The notes under the pieces were generated by a model. That model searched no databases, was not told where the DNA came from, and saw only the letters and a list, made by a program, of their open reading frames with translations. Both the position numbers and the translations under genes were made by a program. A stretch of 64,000 bases of DNA from Thiohalocapsa sp. (GTDB lineage: Bacteria > Pseudomonadota > Gammaproteobacteria > Chromatiales > Chromatiaceae): positions 19,911 through 83,910 of the forward strand of contig JANQFX010000088.1 in NCBI GenBank assembly GCA_028277725.1, in the 5' to 3' direction. Shown in pieces: positions 41,219-50,612 of this stretch (its first letter is position 1; every line of letters begins with the position of its first letter).

Positions 41219-42793
41219 ATGACCAACCTCGACCCCGGCTTCATCGACGCCTGCGAAGACGAGGCCCTGCATCGCATCGCCGCGGTGCAACCCTACGGTG
41301 CCCTGCTCGGCGGGCGCGTCGGCGACCCGCGGCTGCGCTGCGCCAGTGCGGACCTCGCGGATTGGCTCGGGCACCCCCCGGAGCAGGTCATGGGCCGGCC
41401 GCTGGCGGACGTCCTGATGATCCTGGCCGTCCCGTCGGACGAGGCATCCGTCGCCGTCCTCACCGAGATCATCTCCGGGCCGCCTGAGGAGCAGCGGGGA
41501 CACGCGAGCAAACGGGTGCTGGCGGACCTGGTCGACGGACCCCGCGGCCGGCTGGACGCTATCCTGTCGCGCACGACCACCGATTGGCTCCTGGAGCTGG
41601 AACCCGCGCTGCCCACCGACCAGCAACAGGAGGCGCTGAGACCCGTACCCCATGCGCTCTACCGCATGCCCCACACCCAAGCCGAATGGGAAGGCCATTG
41701 CCGGCTGTTCGCGCTCCAGATGCGGCAGCTGAGTGGCTTCGCGCGGGTCATGGTGTATCGGTTCCTGCCCGACGGCTGCGGCGAGGTCGTAGCGGAGGAG
41801 GCGGAACTGGGGCTTGCACCCTACCTCGGTCTACGCTATCCGGCGTCGGACATCCCGCAGATTGCGCGCGACCTGTACCGCATGAACCGTCACCGTCAGA
41901 TCCCCGACGTCGCCGCCGTGCCGGTGCCGGTGCTGGCCGAGGCCGGCTACGAGCCGGACTTGACCCTGTCCGACCTGCGTGCCGTCTCGCCGGTCCACAT
42001 CGAGTACCTCGAGAACATGGAAGTGACGGCCTCCCTGTCCTTTTCCGTCGTGCTCAACGGCGAGCTCTGGGGCCTCATCGCCTGCCATCATCACGAGCCG
42101 CGCCCGTTGCCGCTGCAGCTGCGTGAACGCTGCGCAGACCTGGTGCAGGTCTTCTCCCTCGGCGTTGCCGGACACCAAACCAACTGCCGTCTCGTTGCCC
42201 TCAGCGACAGTGATCGCAACATCGCGCGACTCGCAAGGACCATCTCGGACCTAGAGGAATGCAGGGACGACGACTACCGCATCCGCGACGAGTTGCTCGC
42301 GCTCGCACAGGCCGACGGCGCCGTGCTCGCCGACAGCCTCGGTCGACGCCCCGTGCCCATCGGCAAGACACCGGCGCCGCCGGACTTGTCCGCTCTGCTC
42401 CGCTGGCTCGACGAGGCGCACCCGGAGCCGCTGTTCCACACCGACGCGCTGCCGAGCCTCTATCCACCCGCCGCGGAGTATCAGCACATGGCAAGCGGGC
42501 TGCTGGTGGTGCGCGTCGGCGCCTTCACGGGCCAGGGCGACGAGCGCATCGAGCGGCGCTTCCTATGGTTGCGCCCGGAGCAGCCCCAAACGGTCTACTG
42601 GGCCGGCGACCCGCGCAAGAGCACGCTGTTCGACAACCAGTCCCAACGCCTGTCGCCGCGCAGTTCCTTCGCCACCTGGCTGGAGACCAAGACCGGCCAT
42701 TCGGAGCCCTGGAGCGAATCGGTGCTGCTGAGCGCGAAGAAGTTCCGCAATCTGCTGCTGCAGGGCATGAACGCAGACCTGCTGCGCCACTGA
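41219..42793 (+). CDS. bphP: Bacteriophytochrome photosensory module without an output domain
   Basis: A 524-residue red/far-red photoreceptor made of PAS (about 15-120), GAF (135-310) and PHY (325-500) domains. Chromophore features are all present: Cys12 for biliverdin attachment, PASDIP at 208-213, His260 and Tyr263, His290 in ACHHH, and the PHY tongue with WAGDP near 461 and PRSSF at 480-484. After a short helix (WSESVLLSAKKFRNLLLQG) it ends. Most relatives continue into a histidine kinase or another output domain of 200 residues or more. The next gene starts 18 bases on, so no kinase has been lost to a simple frameshift. It may dimerise or act on a separate partner. Confidence 0.9.
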   Translation: MTNLDPGFIDACEDEALHRIAAVQPYGALLGGRVGDPRLRCASADLADWLGHPPEQVMGRPLADVLMILAVPSDEASVAVLTEIISGPPEEQRGHASKRVLADLVDGPRGRLDAILSRTTTDWLLELEPALPTDQQQEALRPVPHALYRMPHTQAEWEGHCRLFALQMRQLSGFARVMVYRFLPDGCGEVVAEEAELGLAPYLGLRYPASDIPQIARDLYRMNRHRQIPDVAAVPVPVLAEAGYEPDLTLSDLRAVSPVHIEYLENMEVTASLSFSVVLNGELWGLIACHHHEPRPLPLQLRERCADLVQVFSLGVAGHQTNCRLVALSDSDRNIARLARTISDLEECRDDDYRIRDELLALAQADGAVLADSLGRRPVPIGKTPAPPDLSALLRWLDEAHPEPLFHTDALPSLYPPAAEYQHMASGLLVVRVGAFTGQGDERIERRFLWLRPEQPQTVYWAGDPRKSTLFDNQSQRLSPRSSFATWLETKTGHSEPWSESVLLSAKKFRNLLLQGMNADLLRH

Positions 42794-42811
42794 GGCCGAG
42801 CCGGGAATACG

Positions 42812-43564
42812 ATGCCCGCGTCGATGCATCAGCGTGGCGGCCGCCGGTGGACGCGGCTCGGCAGGCTCTTGGGCCTCATGCTCGGCGGCATGCTGCTGCT
42901 GTCCATCGTCGCGGTCGGCCTGCTGCGCTGGATCGACCCGCCCACCAGCGCCTTCATGCTCCGCCACTGGCTGGCCGCCACCTGGGAGGGTGCGCCGCAA
43001 CCGCGGCTGTACCACGAGTGGGTGGACGCCGAAGCCATCCCGCCTGCCATCGCGCTGGCCGCCATCGCCGCCGAGGACCAGCGCTTTCCGGAACACGCGG
43101 GCTTCGATCTGGTGCAGCTGAAGCGAGCCTGGGCCGAGCATCGCGCCGGCGGTCGCCTGCGCGGCGCCAGCACCATCAGCCAGCAGACCGCCAAGAATCT
43201 GTTCCTATGGCCCGGTCGCGACTACCTGCGCAAGGGGCTCGAGGCCTGGTTCACGCTGCTCATGGAGGTGCTGTGGCCGAAACAGCGCATCCTCGAGGTC
43301 TATCTCAACCTCGCCCAGTTCGGCCCGGACACCTACGGCGTCGGCGCCGCGAGCTGGCGCTTCTTCGACCGACCTGTGGTGAGCCTCGGCAGCGCCGAAG
43401 CGGCGCGACTCGCCGCCGTGCTGCCCAACCCGAAGCTCTACCGGCTGGATGCGCCGTCCGATACCGTGCAACGCCGCACCCGCTGGATACGCCAACAGAT
43501 GCGCCAACTCGGCGGCACCAGCTATCTGGAGGGCGTCTGGATCGGCGACGCCGTGACCGACTGA
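42812..43564 (+). CDS. mtgA: Monofunctional peptidoglycan transglycosylase
   Basis: A 250-residue membrane-anchored glycosyltransferase that polymerises lipid II into glycan strands. One N-terminal span (about 16-38), then the GT51 domain with IAAEDQRFPEHAGFD (catalytic Glu), GASTISQQTAKNLFLW and KQRILEVYLNLAQFG. The gene starts 18 bases after the phytochrome stop in the same direction, so the two are probably cotranscribed, a pairing I do not recall elsewhere. Confidence 0.95.
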   Translation: MPASMHQRGGRRWTRLGRLLGLMLGGMLLLSIVAVGLLRWIDPPTSAFMLRHWLAATWEGAPQPRLYHEWVDAEAIPPAIALAAIAAEDQRFPEHAGFDLVQLKRAWAEHRAGGRLRGASTISQQTAKNLFLWPGRDYLRKGLEAWFTLLMEVLWPKQRILEVYLNLAQFGPDTYGVGAASWRFFDRPVVSLGSAEAARLAAVLPNPKLYRLDAPSDTVQRRTRWIRQQMRQLGGTSYLEGVWIGDAVTD

Positions 43565-43774
43565 CAACCGCATGGCATCCGGCGTAACCGATTCGTTGGC
43601 GGATACCCGGTGCCCCTCTCCACCGAGATAGCCTGTGCGGACGGACGTCGACAGGCGTCCGGCGGGTGACGGCGCCGCCGCCGATGGCGGATACTAAGGG
43701 GCTTGCACCGTGGCATCCGGGCGCCCGGTCTTCACCTGAATCGAGCCGAACTCAATCCGAACAGGCATCACGCC

Positions 43775-45220
43775 ATGCAATGGGAACCCGTCATCGGGCT
43801 GGAGATCCACACCCAGCTCGCCACTGAATCCAAGATCTTCTCCGGCGCCGCGACGGCCTTCGGCGCCGAGCCGAACACCCAGGCCTGCGCCGTCGACCTG
43901 GGGTTACCCGGCGTGCTGCCGGTGCTGAACCTCAGCGCCGTGGAGCGCGCGGTGCGGTTCGGCAAGGCCATCGGTGCCGACATCGCCGAGCGCTCCGTGT
44001 TCGCGCGCAAGAACTACTTCTATCCGGACCTGCCCAAGGGTTACCAGATCAGCCAGTACGAGCTGCCGGTGGTGGGCAAGGGCGCAGTGGAGGTCGTGCT
44101 GGACGACGGCGCCCTGAAGACCATCGGCGTCACCCGGGCGCACCTCGAAGAAGACGCCGGCAAGTCTCTGCACGAGGACGGCCGATTAGGAGGTGGCGGC
44201 CAAACCGGTATCGACCTCAATCGCGCCGGCACGCCGCTGTTGGAGATCGTCTCCGAGCCCGACATGCGCTCGTCGGAAGAGGCCGTCGCCTACGCCCGCA
44301 AGATCCACCAATTGGTCCGCTGGATCGGCATCAGCGACGGCAACATGCAGGAGGGCTCCTTCCGCGTGGATGCCAACATCTCCCTAAGGCCCAAGGGCGA
44401 GGAGAAGTTCGGCACCCGTGCCGAGATCAAGAACATCAACTCGTTCCGATTCCTGCAGAAGGCCATCGAATTCGAGATCGAGCGCCAGACCGACATCCTG
44501 GAGGACGGCGGCGAGGTGGTTCAGGAGACGCGCCTCTACGACGCCGAACGCGACGAGACCCGGTCCATGCGCAGCAAGGAGGAGGCGAACGATTATCGCT
44601 ACTTCCCGGATCCGGACCTGCTGCCGCTGGAAATCGACGACGCCTTCATCGCAGCCGTCACGGCGGACCTGCCGGAGTTGCCCGACGCCATGCGGCACCG
44701 GTTCATGCAGCAGTTCGGTATCTCCGACTACGATGCCGCCCTGCTGACCGCGAGCCCGGCCATGGCGGCCTACTTCGAGACCGTCGCCGCCGCTTGCGGA
44801 GACGCCAAGCTCGCCGCCAACTGGATCAACGGCGCCCTGGCCGCCGCCCTGAACAAGGCCGACCTCGACATCGCCGATAGCCCGGTCTCCGCCGAGGACC
44901 TCGCCGGACTCATGGCGCGCATCAAGGACAACACCATCTCCGGCAAGATCGCCAAGCAGGTATTCGAGGCCATGTGGGCCGGCGACGGCGACGCCGACGA
45001 GGTCATCGCGGCCAAGGGGCTCAAGCAGATCACCGACACCGGCGCCATCGAGGCCATGATCGACGAGATCATCGTCGACAACCCGGGTCAGGTGGCGCAA
45101 TACCGCGCCGGCAAGGACAAGCTGTTCGGCTTCTTCGTCGGCCAGGTCATGAAGCAGAGCCAGGGCAAGGCCAACCCGCAGCAGGTCAACGCGCTGTTGA
45201 AGGAGAAGCTGAAGGGGTGA
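43775..45220 (+). CDS. gatB: Aspartyl/glutamyl-tRNA amidotransferase subunit B
   Basis: The tRNA-binding kinase-like subunit of GatCAB, which turns Glu-tRNA(Gln) and Asp-tRNA(Asn) into the amides. The 481 residues begin [15 protein letters not shown], with [33 protein letters not shown] and [12 protein letters not shown], and a YqeY-like C-terminal domain. Full length. gatC and gatA, often just upstream, are not in the window; mtgA lies there instead. Confidence 0.95.
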   Translation: MQWEPVIGLEIHTQLATESKIFSGAATAFGAEPNTQACAVDLGLPGVLPVLNLSAVERAVRFGKAIGADIAERSVFARKNYFYPDLPKGYQISQYELPVVGKGAVEVVLDDGALKTIGVTRAHLEEDAGKSLHEDGRLGGGGQTGIDLNRAGTPLLEIVSEPDMRSSEEAVAYARKIHQLVRWIGISDGNMQEGSFRVDANISLRPKGEEKFGTRAEIKNINSFRFLQKAIEFEIERQTDILEDGGEVVQETRLYDAERDETRSMRSKEEANDYRYFPDPDLLPLEIDDAFIAAVTADLPELPDAMRHRFMQQFGISDYDAALLTASPAMAAYFETVAAACGDAKLAANWINGALAAALNKADLDIADSPVSAEDLAGLMARIKDNTISGKIAKQVFEAMWAGDGDADEVIAAKGLKQITDTGAIEAMIDEIIVDNPGQVAQYRAGKDKLFGFFVGQVMKQSQGKANPQQVNALLKEKLKG

Positions 45221-45348
45221 GTCCGGTCGTTCAGACTCCGGCAATGCGTCCGATCGATATCCAAGACCTCGGCCGCCTCACGAGACGCCGCTAGTCCCTC
45301 GCCGGCCGAGCACAACGGCGCCGCAGCACGCCGAACATGCCCGACCCG

Positions 45349-46326
45349 TCAGAAACCCTCGACGAAGGCGGCGATGAACCGATCCATCTCTTCCGCCGGT
45401 AACAGGTTGATGCCCGCCGCTGCCTTGCGCCCGCCGCCGGTGTCGAACTGCCGGCAGAGGGCATCAGCGCCGTCGCGAGTGGCCAGAGGGGCGCGAACGC
45501 TGACCACGTAGCCACCATCGGCGCGTGCAGTGAGCAGGGCGTGGGCGTGCTCGGGCTCCGCCTGCGCCAGTTCGTTGGCATAGACACCGCCGACGCGCCG
45601 CGCCCAGGGCTCGGCGGGCAGCACGACGTAGCTATGCTTCGGCCCCGGTTGCACGAGCTCCGCCGATCGCGCCAGCGCCATGTCATCGCGGTAGCCGTTC
45701 TGGAGTCGCTCGAATGCCGGGTCCTCGCGGGCGAAGGCCAAGGGATCGGCATAGGGCGCCAGGGTACGGAACAGTGCCGCCGGCGCGAAATGGAGGTCTT
45801 CCACGCGCTCGCCATAGCTGTTGTAGTTGATCAGGATACCGAGCTCGCGCAACACGCCGAGGTCCGCATCGCCCAGACCGAGGGGCTCGGCGGCGCGACG
45901 CGCGGCCTCGTCGAAATTGTCGCCGAAGGTGCCGACCACCGCCCAGGCACGCTGGGCACCGCCCAGATACTCGTCCACCAGCAGGCTCGTGCCCTTGTCC
46001 GGCAGGGTTTCGATGTGCACCGACAGGCGCGGATGCGACGGGATGTCACCCGGGAAGTGATGATCGAAGTAGCGCACGGAGACGCCACGCTCCAGTAACT
46101 CCAGGCAGGCATCGCGGTTCTTGTCGAAGGAGATGTCCAACACCGTCACGGTGTCACCCGGTTCTGCCGAGACGCGCCGAACCAGTGCGATGTCACGTTT
46201 GACACCGGTGACCAGGGTCGGCTCGGACGTTGCGCCGGACGGCGATTGGCACGGCTCGCTCAACTGCAACTGTTGGAGGGAGCAGATGCCGTCGGCATCG
46301 CCGTTGAAGACATGGATGGCGGCCAT
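45349..46326 (-). CDS. DHH/DHHA1-family phosphoesterase-like protein
   Basis: A 325-residue protein with a DHH-type N-domain: FNGDADGICSL near residue 7, LDISFDKN near 63 and YFDHHFPGD near 85. The C-terminal DHHA1 domain has GGGRKAAAGINLLP near 300. These motifs bind metal and act on phosphodiesters or nanoRNA in relatives such as RecJ and NrnA. The exact substrate is unknown. Convergent with gatB, divergent from rlmN. Confidence 0.8.
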   Translation of the reverse strand: MAAIHVFNGDADGICSLQQLQLSEPCQSPSGATSEPTLVTGVKRDIALVRRVSAEPGDTVTVLDISFDKNRDACLELLERGVSVRYFDHHFPGDIPSHPRLSVHIETLPDKGTSLLVDEYLGGAQRAWAVVGTFGDNFDEAARRAAEPLGLGDADLGVLRELGILINYNSYGERVEDLHFAPAALFRTLAPYADPLAFAREDPAFERLQNGYRDDMALARSAELVQPGPKHSYVVLPAEPWARRVGGVYANELAQAEPEHAHALLTARADGGYVVSVRAPLATRDGADALCRQFDTGGGRKAAAGINLLPAEEMDRFIAAFVEGF

Positions 46327-46655
46327 GGGCGCGGACTCTTGGACTGGAGCTGCTGGGAGGAAACGGAGACAGGGACCCGAATTCGGAGACGCCCGAAGCC
46401 TACCCCTTGACTCCGCAAAAGGCGAGCCGGCCGACCAACCGAACTGCCGCTTGCAGCGCCAGGCAAGCCCGAATTTCCAACGGCTTGGGTGCAGCGACGA
46501 TGGACTCGACGATGGCCAGCTTCATATACTGTGGGATTGACGTGGAGGCCTTCCTCGGGTTCGTGCCATGCCTGGCAAGCCCCGAGGGGTCGGTGCCGGC
46601 CTATCCCGCCCGCTCATCGATTCCTCTACCCACGCGAATTTCCCCGGAGCAGACC
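46327..46655. other. Divergent intergenic region between the DHH gene and rlmN
   Basis: 329 bases without a clear gene. It contains a good candidate promoter for the rlmN operon (listed separately). The frame open upstream of rlmN has no ribosome site and is not counted as coding. Confidence 0.4.
46501..46530 (+). promoter_or_regulatory. Candidate sigma70 promoter for rlmN and downstream genes
   Basis: TGGACT (46501-46506) and TATACT (46525-46530) are separated by 18 bases. The -10 box matches 5 of 6, the -35 box 4 of 6. The transcript would start near 46537, about 120 bases before rlmN. Confidence 0.4.
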
Positions 46656-47747
46656 ATGGGCGACGAACGCCTGGATGTGCTGGAACTCGACCAACGCGGC
46701 TGCGAATCCCTGGCCCAGCGGTTCGGCGCGAAGCCGTTCCACGGACGCAACCTGTTCAAGTGGGTCCACAAGCACGCCGTCGACGACTTCGACGCCATGA
46801 CCGACCTGCCCAAGTCCCTGCGCGAGCGGCTCAACGCGCAGGCGTACGTCGGCAAGCTCGGCGTCGCTTCCGAGCAGCCGTCCGCCGACGGCACCATCAA
46901 GTGGCTGCTGGAGCTGCCCGATGGTCAGCGGGTCGAGACCGTCTTCATCCCCGAGGAGCGCCGCAGCACGCTCTGCGTGTCGTCACAGGTGGGTTGTGCG
47001 CTCGATTGCGCCTTCTGCGCCACCGCCAGACAGGGCTTCAACCGCAACCTCACCAGCGGCGAGATCCTGGCGCAGGTGCGCCATGCGGTGCAGCGCATCG
47101 GTAAGGCACCGAGCAATGTCGTGCTCATGGGCATGGGCGAGCCGCTCGCCAACTTCGACGCGGTCGTCCTCGCGACCGAGGTCATGCAGCACGACCTGGC
47201 CTACATGCTCTCCAAGTACCGGGTCACGTTGTCGACATCCGGCATCGTGCCCAACATTCGACGCCTGACGGAGGTCAGCGACGTCTCCCTCGCGGTGTCC
47301 CTGCACGCACCGGACAACAGGCTGCGCGACGAGCTGGTGCCCATCAACCGCAAGTACCCGCTCGAGGAGCTGATACCGGCCTGCCGCGCCTACCTGCGCG
47401 GCGACTCCCGTCGTCGCATCACCTGGGAATACGTGATGCTCGACGGCGTCAACGACAGCCTGGCGCAAGCCAAGGCGCTGATTCGGTTGCTGGAGGGCAC
47501 GCCCTCAAAGGTCAACCTGATCCCGTTCAACCCCTTTGCCGGCAGCGGCTTCCGCACCAGCCCTCAGGAGCAGGTGGAGGCCTTCCGACAACGGCTGCTG
47601 CGCTCCGGCCTGGTCGCCACGACCCGCAAGACCCGCGGCGACGAGATCGCCGCTGCCTGCGGTCAGCTCGTCGGCCGAGTCGAGAACCGGCGCCGCATGG
47701 TCGTCCCGCCGACACCGGCCACTGGCGGCGTGGTTGTTCGGGCATGA
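46656..47747 (+). CDS. rlmN: 23S rRNA/tRNA adenine-C2 methyltransferase RlmN
   Basis: A radical SAM enzyme that methylates A2503 of 23S rRNA and A37 of some tRNAs. The 363 residues show the cluster motif CALDCAFC with Cys114, Cys118 and Cys121, MGMGEPL near 160, and the C-terminal catalytic Cys in AAACGQL. CGGAG upstream supports the ATG at 46656. The stop overlaps the pilF start by 4 bases. Confidence 0.95.
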   Translation: MGDERLDVLELDQRGCESLAQRFGAKPFHGRNLFKWVHKHAVDDFDAMTDLPKSLRERLNAQAYVGKLGVASEQPSADGTIKWLLELPDGQRVETVFIPEERRSTLCVSSQVGCALDCAFCATARQGFNRNLTSGEILAQVRHAVQRIGKAPSNVVLMGMGEPLANFDAVVLATEVMQHDLAYMLSKYRVTLSTSGIVPNIRRLTEVSDVSLAVSLHAPDNRLRDELVPINRKYPLEELIPACRAYLRGDSRRRITWEYVMLDGVNDSLAQAKALIRLLEGTPSKVNLIPFNPFAGSGFRTSPQEQVEAFRQRLLRSGLVATTRKTRGDEIAAACGQLVGRVENRRRMVVPPTPATGGVVVRA

Positions 47748-48520
47748 GCGGGCGCCCGCGTCTGCACCTGGCAGCATGCGCCCTGGCGGCGGGCCTGCTC
47801 GGTGCCGCCCTGCTCGGTGGCTGTGCCGGCACGCAGGCAAAACGCGAGTCCGCCGGCCTCGATCCGGAGGATGGCAGCCCCGCAGACCTCTATGTCAACA
47901 TCGCCTCCGCTTACTACCAGCGCGGCCAGTACGAAACGGCCCTGGAGCGCGGCCTGTACGCGCTGGACGTGGACAAACGCAACCCCGATGCGCACTACAT
48001 ACTAGGCATCATCTACCAGCGCCTCGGCAAGCAGGCGGCGGCCGACAACCATTTTGCCGAGGCCCTGCGCCTGGACCCGGACAACCCGGAGCTACTCAAC
48101 GCAAGCGGCACGGTGCTGTGCTCGAAGGGCAGTTACAGCGAGGCCATCGCGCTGTTCGAGCAGGCCGCCCGCAACCCCCTCTACGGCACGCCGGAAGTGC
48201 CGCTGATGAACGCCTCCGACTGTTCCAGGCGCGCGGGGCGAGCGACCCAAGCCGAGCGCTTCCTGCGTGAGTCCCTGACCAAGAACGCCGACTACCCGCC
48301 GGCGCTCCTGGCCATGGCCCAGCTCACCTACGACCGCGCCGAGACCGAACAGGCGCGCCAGTACCTGTTCCGCTATGGCCGGGTCGCCCGAGCGACACCG
48401 CCCGCGCTCCTCCTCGCCTATCGGATCGAATCGAAGCTCGGCAACAAGACCGCGGCCAAGGCCCTGGCGAACACACTTCGCACCCGCTACCCGGACGCAC
48501 CCCAGAACATGGAGCTCTAG
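47744..48520 (+). CDS. pilF: Type IV pilus assembly lipoprotein PilF/PilW
   Basis: A 258-residue outer-membrane lipoprotein (lipobox LLGGC near residue 27) built of TPR repeats, about five of which can be seen, including [20 protein letters not shown]. It helps the PilQ secretin assemble. No other pilus genes are in the window, but pilF after rlmN is a standard arrangement in gammaproteobacteria. Confidence 0.9.
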   Translation: MSGRPRLHLAACALAAGLLGAALLGGCAGTQAKRESAGLDPEDGSPADLYVNIASAYYQRGQYETALERGLYALDVDKRNPDAHYILGIIYQRLGKQAAADNHFAEALRLDPDNPELLNASGTVLCSKGSYSEAIALFEQAARNPLYGTPEVPLMNASDCSRRAGRATQAERFLRESLTKNADYPPALLAMAQLTYDRAETEQARQYLFRYGRVARATPPALLLAYRIESKLGNKTAAKALANTLRTRYPDAPQNMEL

Positions 48521-48597
48521 CGTCCCACCCACAGGGTTCGCCGAGAACCGCACCAACCCGCTACACCAATCCACCCGATTCCAAGGCCCGCACGCCA

Positions 48598-49866
48598 ATG
48601 TCCGATCGATTGCAAGCCATCCGCGGCATGCACGACGTCCTGCCCGAGCGCTCACCACTCTGGCAGCACCTGGAAGACCATGCCCGCTCCGTCCTGGAGG
48701 CCTACGGCTATCGCGAAATGCGCACGCCGCTGGTGGAGCCCGTGGAGCTGTTCAAGCGCTCCATCGGCGAAGTGACGGACATCGTCGAGAAGGAGATGTA
48801 CGCCTTCGAGGACCGCGGGGGCGACCGTCTGGCACTGCGGCCCGAGGGCACGGCCAGCTGCGTACGGGCGGCCATCGAGCACGGCCTGCTCGACCAGCCC
48901 CAGCGCATCTGGTATCGCGGCCCGATGTTCCGGCGCGAGCGGCCACAGCGCGGACGTTACCGGCAGTTTCATCAGATCGGCGTGGAGGTGCTCGGCCTGG
49001 CCGGACCGGACGTCGACATCGAGGTCATCAGCATGACCCGACGCCTCTGGCGGGTACTCGGACTCGACGGGCTGCGCCTCGAACTCAATAGCCTCGGCGA
49101 CGCCGGCGAGCGCGCACGCTACCGCGCCGCCCTGGTCGAGCACCTCGCGGCCCACGCGGACCGCCTGGACGACGACGGCCGCCGACGCCTGACCACCAAT
49201 CCGCTACGCGTGCTCGACTCCAAGAACCCGGACCTGGCCGAGGTCATCCAAACTGCACCGAGCCTGCTCGATCACCTCGGCACCGAGAGCCGGGCGCACT
49301 TCGACGACCTCTGCGCCGGTCTCGATGCCGCCGGTATCACCTACAGCATCAATCCGCGCCTGGTGCGCGGCCTGGACTATTACAATCGCACCGTCTTCGA
49401 GTGGATCACCGACGCCCTCGGCGCCCAGGGCACCGTCTGCGCCGGCGGGCGCTATGATGGACTGGTCTCCCAGCTCGGCGGCCGCGATACGCCGGCGGTG
49501 GGGTTTGCCATGGGCATCGAGCGGCTGCTGGACCTCATCGACACCAGCGGCGTCGACACGGGGCCGGACGCTTACTTGGTGGCGCTCGGCGAGGCGGCCC
49601 AGGGCGCGGCCCTGGGGATTGCGGAGCGCCTGCGCGACGAGGTCCCCGGGCTCAGCCTGCTCGCGCACTGCGGTGGCGGCAGCTTCAAGAGCCAGTTCAA
49701 GAAAGCCGATAAGAGTGGCGCGCGTCTGGCGCTGATCCTCGCAGACGACGAGGTCGCCGCGGGCACCATCGGCGTGAAACCGCTGCGCGGCCAGGGCGAA
49801 CAGCGCACGCTCGCCTTGGACGCGCTGATCGCGGAACTCCGGGACACCCGCGGCAGGATGGCCTGA
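48598..49866 (+). CDS. hisS: Histidyl-tRNA synthetase
   Basis: A 422-residue class II synthetase: motif 1 near residue 40, motif 2 [20 protein letters not shown] near 108, the His-specific [14 protein letters not shown] near 257, motif 3 [10 protein letters not shown] near 302, and the C-terminal anticodon domain. Lies 77 bases after pilF; rodZ and ispG, which separate them in many relatives, are absent. Confidence 0.95.
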   Translation: MSDRLQAIRGMHDVLPERSPLWQHLEDHARSVLEAYGYREMRTPLVEPVELFKRSIGEVTDIVEKEMYAFEDRGGDRLALRPEGTASCVRAAIEHGLLDQPQRIWYRGPMFRRERPQRGRYRQFHQIGVEVLGLAGPDVDIEVISMTRRLWRVLGLDGLRLELNSLGDAGERARYRAALVEHLAAHADRLDDDGRRRLTTNPLRVLDSKNPDLAEVIQTAPSLLDHLGTESRAHFDDLCAGLDAAGITYSINPRLVRGLDYYNRTVFEWITDALGAQGTVCAGGRYDGLVSQLGGRDTPAVGFAMGIERLLDLIDTSGVDTGPDAYLVALGEAAQGAALGIAERLRDEVPGLSLLAHCGGGSFKSQFKKADKSGARLALILADDEVAAGTIGVKPLRGQGEQRTLALDALIAELRDTRGRMA

Positions 49867-49974
49867 GCCACTCCGAGTACCGGACGGCCGGCCTCCTGTC
49901 CAACCCGCCCCTCGCCACGGGCGTCTCAACAAACGGACGCCCGAACAACAGAATCGAACCACGACGGAGCAGTC

Positions 49975-50610
49975 ATGGCAGAGTTTGAGACCGACGAAGA
50001 ACGCGTTGAAGCGATCAAGAAGTGGTGGAAGAACAACGGTGTCGCGGTGGTCGCCGGCATCGTGATCGGCCTCGGCGGCGTCATCGGCTGGCGCGCCTGG
50101 ATCGGCCACCAGACCACCCATGCGCAGCGTGCCAGCATCGCCTTCGAGCAACTACAGATGGGCGCCGACATGGGCGACGCCGAGGCCACGGCGAAGCAGG
50201 CCGAGATCCTGGTCGACGACTTCGGCGACACGCCCTACGCCGGCTTCGCGCTGCTCACCGCCGCGCGGGTCGCCGTAGAGTCGGGCAACCTGGAGGCGGC
50301 GGCCGAGGCCCTCGCCGACGCCCTGGAAGAGGCCCCCGATCCAGCCCTGGCGCAGCTCGCGGCACTACGGCTGGCGCGGGTGCAGATCGCCCTGGGTGAG
50401 CTGGACGCCGCCCGGAAGACCATCGCAAGCCGCGAGACCGAGGGCGCCTTCCGTGGCGACTTCGCGGCACTGCGCGGCGACATCGCCGCCGCCGAAGGGC
50501 GCATCGACGAGGCCCGCGGCGCCTATGAGGACGCCCTGGCGTCGAACCCCGGCAACGCCCGGCTGATCGAGCTCAAACTCCAGAACCTGCCTGACAGCGA
50601 GGCATCCTGA
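49975..50610 (+). CDS. yfgM: YfgM family SecYEG-associated TPR protein
   Basis: A 211-residue inner-membrane protein: cytoplasmic start (FETDEERVEAIKKWWKNN), one span at about 23-42 (VAVVAGIVIGLGGVIGWRAW), and a periplasmic TPR-like domain. YfgM works with PpiD at the Sec translocon and links it to periplasmic chaperones. Standard place between hisS and bamB; the next gene starts 2 bases after its stop. Confidence 0.9.
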   Translation: MAEFETDEERVEAIKKWWKNNGVAVVAGIVIGLGGVIGWRAWIGHQTTHAQRASIAFEQLQMGADMGDAEATAKQAEILVDDFGDTPYAGFALLTAARVAVESGNLEAAAEALADALEEAPDPALAQLAALRLARVQIALGELDAARKTIASRETEGAFRGDFAALRGDIAAAEGRIDEARGAYEDALASNPGNARLIELKLQNLPDSEAS

Positions 50611-50612
50611 CC

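Noticed and set aside
42794..42811. Lost histidine kinase after the phytochrome through a frameshift
   Set aside because: Only 18 bases separate the stop from mtgA, and no kinase-like residues are seen in any frame there.
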